DNA from: Lasiosphaeris hirsuta
Taxonomy: Eukaryota > Ascomycota > Sordariomycetes > Sordariales > Lasiosphaeriaceae
DNA: 64,000 nt
Assembly (NCBI GenBank): GCA_030549175.1
Contig: JAUKUA010000007.1
Coordinates: 3,906,001 to 3,970,000 of the forward strand
Direction: 5' to 3'
Part shown: positions 55,966 through 64,000 of the stretch, one piece after another
Numbering within the stretch: the first letter of the stretch is position 1
Layout: each line of letters opens with the position of its first letter
Program-made: the position numbers and the translations under genes
Notes under the pieces: generated by a model
Seen by the model: the letters and a program-made list of their open reading frames with translations, nothing else
What the model was told of the DNA's origin: nothing
Database searches by the model: none

Positions 55966-58518
55966 TAGAGGGGAGGAATGTCAGGACTGGGCAATCGAGG
56001 GCCATCGAGGCGTGACACCGGATAGCTGCATACCAGGGAGGCCCGGACCACAGGTTTCGGGACAGAGACCAAGACCAGACAAGAGCCACAGCGACCACAG
56101 ACTTACACGGGCAGGTATGTGACGGGAGGGATGGCAAAGCAAGGAACTGAGGAATTGGACAGGCAAACGGGGTTCCCGACCTTTGAACCAGACTAACTGA
56201 ACATCTTACTGCCGACGCAGGGGAGCTAGTTGAAGAGGAAGAGTACGGAGTAGCGAGGAGTCCTGCAAATAAGGTAGCGAGGGAGCAGAAGATGCGCTGC
56301 GGGATGTAGAGGAAGCAGGACGATCGGAGCTAGCGATTGTTCCGAGAACGAGTCAATCGTCGAGGCGTGGAGGCGTCAAGCCGTCTCTGTGGCCGCCTGC
56401 TGTGTGCCTGCTGTGTGCCCGTGGTGTCTGTGGTCCCTAGATGTCGGACTGGAGGGGGGGTTTGGGGTTCTCGTGAGGTGGCGACGGTAGCGGGCAGTGG
56501 AGGTGCGAGAGCGCGGGACTGTGTACATGGACCCCAAGTATTATTCACCCAGCGAGGCGTAGCATGCTGCGCTCTCGGACGGTAAATTCTCGACACTCGG
56601 GGATTCAGGCGTGGTGCGTAGTAGTCCTGGTGGCTTATTGAAGGCGAGGATGGAAAAGAAGAGGAAAGAGCGCTGCCAGTGCGCCTGCAATGCGATGTTG
56701 CTGGGTACCAGTCAACCCAGTCAACCAAGAGACGAGACTGAGAGACTGGGAGACTGACGAGGGGAGCTCGAGTGCAACTGCCTCGCCCTTGTGCCCCCTG
56801 TGTGTCCTGGGCCCCTGGTCGTCGCGTGTCCCCACTCCCACCTTTCTTTAGCTAGTGGGCTAGCAGGTCGGCAGGCTGGGTACGAGGTACCTCTCGAACC
56901 TCGCGCGCGTGCCCTGAGCATACCCTGGATAGGGTGCCTCTGCAATATTTTCGTCGTTATATTACCCGTTGGGGTACATTGCGGGTGCTCCCCCTGCACA
57001 CGCTAACGGCAGCCAACGACCTCTGGGCCAAAGACGAAAGCTCGGACCCACAAAATGCATGCCCCGGGTGCAGGCCCGCAGTCAGTCTCTCGCTCTCATC
57101 AGGCACCCTGGACCACACACCCTGGGCCTTGCGAGGGGATGACGGGGGGTGCGTGCCGCCCCTGTCTCCCAGCCAGCCAGGCGAACCGTCGAACCAAAGC
57201 CAGGTCCGGCCAAACCGCTGCGAGACGGGTTTTTCTTCTTCTGCTTCTTTTCTGCGTTAGCGACGCACCGGTGGCGTGTGGTGTGTGATGCGACGGGAGC
57301 GACCAACGGAACAGGCGGGAACCGCAAAATCACAGACCACTTTTGGGCACCTCCCACCTGCGGGCACCTGGGCGCCTTCCTGACACTGCGGTCCTGTCGT
57401 CACCCACTGCACCGCGACACCACAGCGTGGGGAGCCAAGGGAGGAGCAACAGAGCGGGCTGGTAGGCCCCCAGCTTTTCCACTTTGATCGCAGCTTTCTT
57501 TCACAGCCGCCTCTGACGTGTTTGTCTTGGAGGTTCAAATTTTTTGAGACTTTCAGCCTCCTCAATCGTGCCGACCTGCTAAAACACAGCCCCGGTCAAT
57601 TGCAGTTTTACCTGGCGCCAACTTGAAATGCGAGAATTGGGTGAACGGTGTGGACGGGAAAAGTGAGTGCGGCGGGGTTGCAGTTGCGTCTTCCAGGTTC
57701 CGTGGGACACTCCCATCAGTCGCAGCACTTGGTTTCAACACTGCGACGACCCAGGGTCATCGAATTGTTCGAGAGCTGTTAGTTTGCTCGTTCCCCCAAT
57801 TGCAAGATGGGATGAAGCCACAGTCACTGCAGCGAAGAAAAGGGTTCAGACGCAACGCAGGAGCGGGTTGAGCTGCTCGTGCTGGTGCTGTTGAAACGCA
57901 ACCTCGAAACAATACATGGTGTATCCAAGGAATTGCAACTTCTGAGAAGCCGCCGATTTGGCCAGGTCAAGAAGCCAAGAGCGTTTCAAAACATCAAAAG
58001 ACTGCCATTGGGCGTCCCGCAACGTCTTTCCAGCTCAGAGATGAAGGGCAAACGGGCCTTGGGCCGACGGTGATGCCAGCAACGATACCCGTCGCAATCC
58101 ATCCCGAGGTCTCGAAAGAACTGGGGAGGTTACCTTGGTAAGGAATACGACCGACCGCCGACCGACCGCCGACCGGTCCCCAAAATTCGGCGCCAGGGAC
58201 TCGGTCGAGCCGGCTGGGAAATTGGTCGCAGTATTCGGTGTTCGGTACAGCTTGAAAGTTGCCGCAGCAGCAGCCGAATGGGCACAGCATTCCCGTTTCC
58301 AATCTTGCTCAGCATCGCTTACGAGCGCTTCGTCAACGCTAGGGTCATACGCCAGATGTCATGGAGGACGGATGACCGATAACGATACGGGTTGCTGGTT
58401 GAACGATCACAAGCACAATATCACACTTGATCGAATCCTACGGTCACTCCTCCACGGCCAAGCTCTTGACGCCGGCTCGCGATTGGATTGTGACCAGTAA
58501 ACATCACAAAAAGTTGTT

Positions 58519-58536
58519 CCCCCCCCCCCCCCCCCC
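58519..58536. repeat. Poly-C tract (18 nt)
   Basis: Eighteen C in the gene-free right part. A ~19-nt poly-T follows 62 bp later. Confidence 0.9.
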
Positions 58537-61500
58537 ATCTCCGCCCTCGATTTCCCCCACTATGAATGCTGGCGCGCTCAAAAACCCCTTCGTCTCTTTT
58601 TTTTTTTTTTTTTTTTTGGCCTTCAGGGTTCTCCCCAGATCTCTCTTGCTTCCTTTTTCTTTCGTCAAGCGTCTCCGCCACCCGATACAGATTACGCCAT
58701 CCCATCACCTTCTTCTTCTCACTCACTAGCCATACAAATCGTTAGCAGCTGCTTTGCCAGGCTACCCTCGCGAAGCTTGTCCCGTCGCTTCAACAGATGC
58801 TTTCTTTTTGGACGCAGGCGTGTCCCCAAGCAGCGTCTGGCGTGAGGTCCGTGATCGTCAGCCACCAGAGCCGTCAACTCAGTAGCTTTGGGCGGCATCC
58901 TTTTCCGTCCTTCGCTGCCGTCAGCTATCACCTTTTTGGATTTATGTATCCAATCCTGGCTGAGACGGGCGGAACGGCCCCAACGTCTGGATGACCTCCG
59001 CGGCCGTTACTTCAACCTAACCTCAAAGCCCCCCCGCGGGAGGGAACTCTGAATCTTGTTCGTGGACGGCAATCGCCGGTCGGCTGCAAACGCTGACAGT
59101 ATCGCTGTTTCGCGTCATATGTTGCTGCTAGAATGGATGCATACCCCGTAGCCAGCGGACCAGACCTAGACCTGCTTCGACAAGGTAGTCCGTATCTGTA
59201 CACTAATGCTCGGTAAGGTCCCGGACGTGGTTTGAGAGCTGACCGCAGTCTGCAGGCGAGTCAACACCGTGCATTAATATCACATCCTCCCATTGCCCTA
59301 ACTAGATTAGTCTGACGTGCCCAGCGTAGAGACCTTGGGGTTTCGGTCATTCACATTCTCCCCACAATAATCTCGACTCGGGCTTCAGAAGCGCAAAAGA
59401 AGAAACCCTTGACGATTGCATCAGCGTGTCCATCTTTTTGCCTCCCAAGTACGACAACGATTGGGACTGCTCGAGGACTCCATCGAGACCCCGCTTTCCG
59501 ATTTGAGATATGATCTGCCGGCCCATCCCTCTTTTGGCGGTTTAGCATTGCTGCTACACACACGCCCTCGCATGCACCCGTCCCAGTCCCCACGCCCCAA
59601 GCTCTGGCCGATTTGCGGCCTGTTTGTCGTCGAGGGCAACCAAGCCCGAGTTAGTGTAAACCGGGGCGAGAGGTGGGAACTGTGGGGGGACCCTCGTCAC
59701 TTTATGGGTCCTCAACATTGCGAGCGCCCGTGTGACTGCCGCATTGAGGGATGCCAAAATACTCGAAACACCAACGCGCGCTTACTATGTACAGACTAAC
59801 CTCTACCCATCCCATCTCCTTCATGCTACGACTGCTGAGGCTCGGGACAAGCGTGACGACGCTGACAAACAGTTGTTGAATTTCCGGTTTATCACGACCA
59901 CGATCGCGCCAGACAGGGTCGCTGGCGAGACCCGTTCTGTTCTCTGCGATGAGGCCGTGACTCGCCGATAGGAGCCTTCGAGATGAGAATAGGCAGGTAC
60001 AAGTGCTGACAGGCCATAAAAAGCAGGCCATAATAAACAGGTCACAAAACAGGCTCATCGTGGCAATTTGCTGAAATCTCTTCTCTCCCCTCGTTTCTTT
60101 CCTAGACGCTCCATAGGGGGAAGAAAGAGCACGGGGTGCAATATATCCTTGGATTCGGGGCTGGTATCCAAGTGGTAAAGACGAGCTGTGACGTTCAGCG
60201 TGCCCAACAACCCCCATCCTGGCTCCTGCATGGCAAGCCACATTCTGCAGTCGGCAGAGCACAAGTTCCCAGATCTGAACACTCCATCACAGCGAGAGCC
60301 ATGAGATCGAGAAAACCCGCCCTGAGATGCGGCTTCGTGATGGCTGCGGCCCTCGGTACTGTGTGCGCAAACGAGAGAACTGTCAAGAATTTCACGCAGA
60401 CGGCTCGGAACACCAACCCAGAGGGAACGACCGACCGCGTGTGCTTCTCGACTTTTTCTCGAGTGCTTAGGAACGCCTTCGCAGCTTTGCAGGTTTCACA
60501 TTTTTCACACCGCATGCTCATGCGTTTCACCAAAGGCAGGAATCGCACCGTTTCAATTTGCTGCTGAGCGTCGAGAGCACATGAGTTAGCTTACACCGTC
60601 GGCCGAATCTACACTATCATGATCATGTCTTGCTCTCTCGCCAACGGATGACTGCGACAGGCTATGAGAATGCTCCTTCGTGCAGCAGCTCCTTCGTGCA
60701 GCAGCTCCTTCGTTCACCTTGCCGTGGGAAAGCCACCGGACCAGCCTATCGGCACCGCCTTCAGAAGCTCGCGGAAAGCTTCCGGGAGACAGGCAGAAGC
60801 CAGACGCAGCAAAGAGGGGTCTTCCAGGATGGCGGCGCGACCGGGGCAAGAGCTTGCCATTTTCAAGGATGTTTGCTCTCGCCAGCGATCTTGGCAGCGT
60901 GTAGGATGCAAGACTAGTCTGTGCAAGACCCTGCTGATGGGGCTGCGACCGCGACGACTTTTCACTTGTTCGAGGCTGGCAGGGAAAGGGGCTTGCATCA
61001 GATTCCCTGGCGTCCAGGGGATTTTATCAGCTTTTCAGCACCAGCCAATGGGACAAGAGGAATTATTTGACTCGACTGCAGGATGTGTCCCTTTTCCGTT
61101 CAGCTTCTCTCCTGCCACCGAGCTGTCAGACGTGCTGCCCGCACGAAGCAGACCAACAAAAGTTCGATGCAACGCGGGTATTTCGCCCACTCAGCGCTCA
61201 GAATGCCTACTTGGGATTGGCTGGTCGGCTTTCAGGCGCGCGTGTTGAGATTCGCATCTAACGTCAGCTCGGCCCGAGATCTCGTCACTCATTTACCAGA
61301 TCGTGACGTGATCGGGGGGACTTGAGACTTGACTTTCTTTCTTTCTACACGGATCTCCCGGTGGTCAATCCGTACCGCGGATAGCAGCTCGGTCCATCGT
61401 CTGGCCAAACCAAACTTTATCTCATCATCACCAACCCCCACGATCCGGTCAACACCGAAAAGGCACCAGAGCAGGGGAGTGAGTACGCTTTGTTGCCTTT

Positions 61501-62970
61501 AGAATCTCATCCGCAACATAGTCTTCTGCACAGGTATCCGTACTAGCTGGCAAATACTCCTCCTGCTTCGCCGTCCGGTACGATAAGAGGAACGTGCCCA
61601 ACATAATCGCACCACCACCGAGCACGCGAACTGCCAGCCGGCGCCGCAGTCGGGACAGCGCGACCGGACTCTTGCTGCACGGACGTCCCGACGAAAGCTA
61701 TCCGCCACCAACATTTGCACTATCGAATTTGCTGAGGCGACCAGGCGTTCTTTTTTTTTTTCCCTTTCTTACGCATTGCCTCTTCCTTCTTGGTCATCGT
61801 TCGCGATAGCTAGAGCATCCCGATTTGTGATTCTAATCTCCACAAGGCAGCACAGTAGCACGGTTTAGTTGGTACGGACGGCTATCTGCACCAGCTAACT
61901 GCTACCCGAACCTAGCGGCGCTGAGGCGCGAAGAACACGCGCGGAACACACGAACAGCGTCGTAGTCGTCCAGTTCTGGTGCAGCAGGCCTTATCTTTCT
62001 TCACTACCCACTCTCCACAATTAAAAAAGAAAATAACGCACCGGCCCATGGTTCACAATCGAGAAGGGATCGCCACACGAGCCCACGTCGCCAAAAGTCC
62101 AACAAGGAGCTCCCCACCATTCACCGCTGCGATGGAGTCGTCGGCCGCCAGCCGGATCATCGCAAAGACTAGGCCCTTGCTCCAGCCCTTTCCTCACACC
62201 CCATTGATCTCATCGGAAAGCTTCTCGGCACAATATACAACAAAAAGGCGGGAGCAAAACGGCACGGGACTTTATCGCGGTTCAAGTGCCCCCCTCCCCC
62301 CTGTTGAATGTTTGCTCGTCTCGTCCCGTCTTTCGACAGCTCCCCTATTGCCCGAGATGGGATGCGTTCTGGATGTTTACAGCAGCTGCTCCTCTTTTTC
62401 CGGCACGGCAATTGCCCCTTTCAGATGGAGCTACCCCGTTTCCCCAGCCTCGCCCGAGCCGTCGGCCGCAGATCATGGCCAGTGCCAATTCGTTCGCGGG
62501 TCTTGCGTGTTCGGTCTGCACGCACGGCACGCGAGCACACGTGTGCCATGGCATCCTCGATCCGCATCGAGCGGATGATGTCCTCTTTGCGTGGGTTCAA
62601 TCTATGTGGCCTCTTCGAGCCCGCACGAGCCGCCTGTCAGAATAAATGGATAGGCCACTCTGCATCTCGAGGTGACGCTGCTGCGAGCCAAGAGCCCTGT
62701 TGGTGGCTCTCGCGGCAGCCCGTACCCAGCGAATATCTGTCCGTTTCCTCCCAGGTGCATTGATTGACGGTTGAGGGGGAAACTGGGGGAGGGTGTGCAA
62801 AGCCTATGCGTAAAATGAGGTACTATCCATGGAGTATGTAGCGTCCCAGACTTTGGCATGGCTACTACCTACTACCATGAGGGGGAACTTGAGCGGCTTC
62901 AATCGTCACTTTGATCGTCGGCCCTATCTTGTTGCACCTGTTGGTGTGGTCCGATCGCTGCACACACTAG

Positions 62971-63022
62971 CCAGACCCAGACCCAGACCCAGACCACGAC
63001 CACGACCACGACCACGACGACA
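62971..63022 (+). repeat. 6-bp minisatellite (CAGACC then CACGAC units)
   Basis: About four CAGACC/AGACCC units run directly into about five CACGAC units. The related unit sequences suggest one array that diverged in two halves. Confidence 0.9.
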
Positions 63023-63900
63023 CACCTTTTGCTGCTGCCGTAGAATCTTGGCTGATGTCTGCAAATACCCCCTACCCCCCCCCCCCCCTCAGCATGCTCA
63101 ATCCCATGACACCCGTCGGTGCTGGTTTGAGCAGACAAACACGCACTCGGATTCGGCCTTATCTAGCGTAGTCATGATGAAGATAAGTGAACGCGGAAGG
63201 CGCCGTTGATGACATTTTGCCATTGTCAATGTGCGCGGGGCAGGAGCATGACCGCCCCATTCCCAGGCAACCAGGGTTCCCTCCGCGGAGTCTTCTTCCA
63301 ATGAAGTAATTTGTCAAGCCGAGGTTGTCAGGGTGCTCTTGCTTGCCATGACTTGCACAAGCATGGTACCTAGCTGTGTGCCATCACGTTCCCCCACGAT
63401 AGGTAGGTAGCAGGCCTTTCGTTGCGCTCACGTGCAGCCATGCTGCTTCCTTCTTGCGTCGTGAGGCGGCCGTCCCGGCGATCTGATATCCAACGAGATG
63501 GTGCCACTGCGAAAACAGCGGCCGCCAGAGGAAGCCCTGTGAGCCCCCGCCGTTGACCCCTCCCGCATTGCATGTCGGTAAAAACCCCTCGGCCCCCCGC
63601 AATTGGCTGCCGGCATGCTGCTACAGCGCCGCCTGCGCAGCAAAGTTGGTCATTGTGCGACAAGACACGGACAGCTTTTGGGTCCACGGGTCCCAATGTC
63701 CCAATGTCAGACAGGTTGCACGACCGAGTGCCTGTTCCCTTTTGGAGAAGTTTGTTTTTCTCATGCATTCTTGAGATGTCTCGTCCTCTCCTGTTTGGGG
63801 GGACCCGCTAGATCGCTGAGCAAGCTGGCGATCATGGCTACCATCAGCGTAGCAGCAGGATCAACCCCGAGACACTGAGCGACTGCAGCTATTTCCATTG

Positions 63901-64000
63901 TTACACCGCCATTACGAAATCCTCGAGAGTCTCGCCGCCTTCTTCAAGCGCGAAAACGTGGGACAGGGACTCCCAACCTGTCAAAGCGCCGTCAACCTCG
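63901..64000 (-). CDS. 3' end of a protein-coding gene (partial)
   Basis: On the minus strand the window edge reads, in frame from 63999, GALTGWESLSHVFALEEGGE followed by TLEDFVMAV and TAA at 63903-63901. The 32 codons have the amphipathic, GC3-biased look of real coding sequence and no low complexity. The family is not recognised, and the gene continues outside the window. Confidence 0.5.
   Translation of the reverse strand, partial: EVDGALTGWESLSHVFALEEGGETLEDFVMAV

Larger units (their letters stand above)
55600..63900. other. 8.3-kb stretch without a supported gene
   Basis: Sequence upstream of the RasGEF up to the gene at the right edge. No frame resembles a known family. Features are homopolymers (G14 at 55952-55965, C18 at 58519-58536, T19 at about 58598-58616), a repeated CCGACCGCCGACCG motif at 58150-58172 and a minisatellite at 62971-63022. 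It could hold a long 5' regulatory region, non-coding RNA or a gene with small exons that I cannot see. Confidence 0.35.

Noticed and set aside
61979..62578. 199-codon plus-strand frame
   Set aside because: Serine/proline-rich, three competing frames over the same DNA, no family; treated as chance.
1..64000. Secondary-metabolite gene cluster
   Set aside because: No PKS, NRPS, terpene cyclase, P450 or cluster regulator is present; the two transporters and the sulfotransferase-like gene are scattered.

Overview
The window reads as nuclear DNA of a filamentous ascomycete. The evidence is short introns (53-118 nt) with GTA(A/G)G-type donors and CTAAC/CTGAC-like branch sites; a single dispersed 5S rRNA gene; secreted proteases and a polysaccharide lyase ending in a fungal CBM1; and decayed Fot/pogo and Tc1-type transposons with C-to-T/G-to-A damage like that of repeat-induced point mutation (RIP). 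Sordariomycetes, probably Sordariales, fits best from protein similarity recalled by family. I ran no search and do not name a species.

Layout. 1-12 kb is mixed and eroded: a broken membrane-protein gene, a broken ankyrin gene (minus), a truncated carbohydrate-binding fragment, a conserved acidic protein, and two small secreted-protein genes on the minus strand (DUF4360 and a cysteine-tailed protein whose second exon I reconstructed). 11.7-16.8 kb is a transposon graveyard: a pogo helix-turn-helix remnant, related TA-flanked MITEs, a long palindrome, a tandem-repeat/zinc-finger gag-like relic and a pogo C-terminal tail. 18-27.7 kb carries a sulfotransferase-like membrane protein, a dispersed 5S rRNA gene, a PL20 glucuronan-lyase-like gene with CBM1 that is broken by a 4-bp shift, a small secreted protein and an MFS transporter. 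27.8-29.3 kb is a dead Tc1-type transposon. 30-42.8 kb is ordinary gene space: a single-pass Ser/Asp-repeat protein, a sedolisin, acetyl-CoA hydrolase/CoA-transferase (ACH1 type) and an UNC-93-like transporter. 43-51.6 kb is again eroded (HET pseudogene, pogo relic, RIP-damaged AT-rich patch with a mutated 5S copy) around a proteinase-K-like subtilisin. 51.8-55.6 kb is a CDC25-type SH3-RasGEF. The last 8 kb holds no gene I can support until the 3' end of a minus-strand gene at the right edge.

There is no biosynthetic cluster, operon, CRISPR or phage-like system. Genes stand alone. The secreted proteins (sedolisin, subtilisin, PL20/CBM1, DUF4360, two small secreted proteins) suggest a saprotrophic, biomass-degrading secretome. 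The most instructive signals are the RIP-marked 5S pseudogene, the 4-bp slippage in the lyase, two GC-AG introns supported by conserved protein sequence, and a dispersed repeat fused into the N-terminus of the subtilisin.
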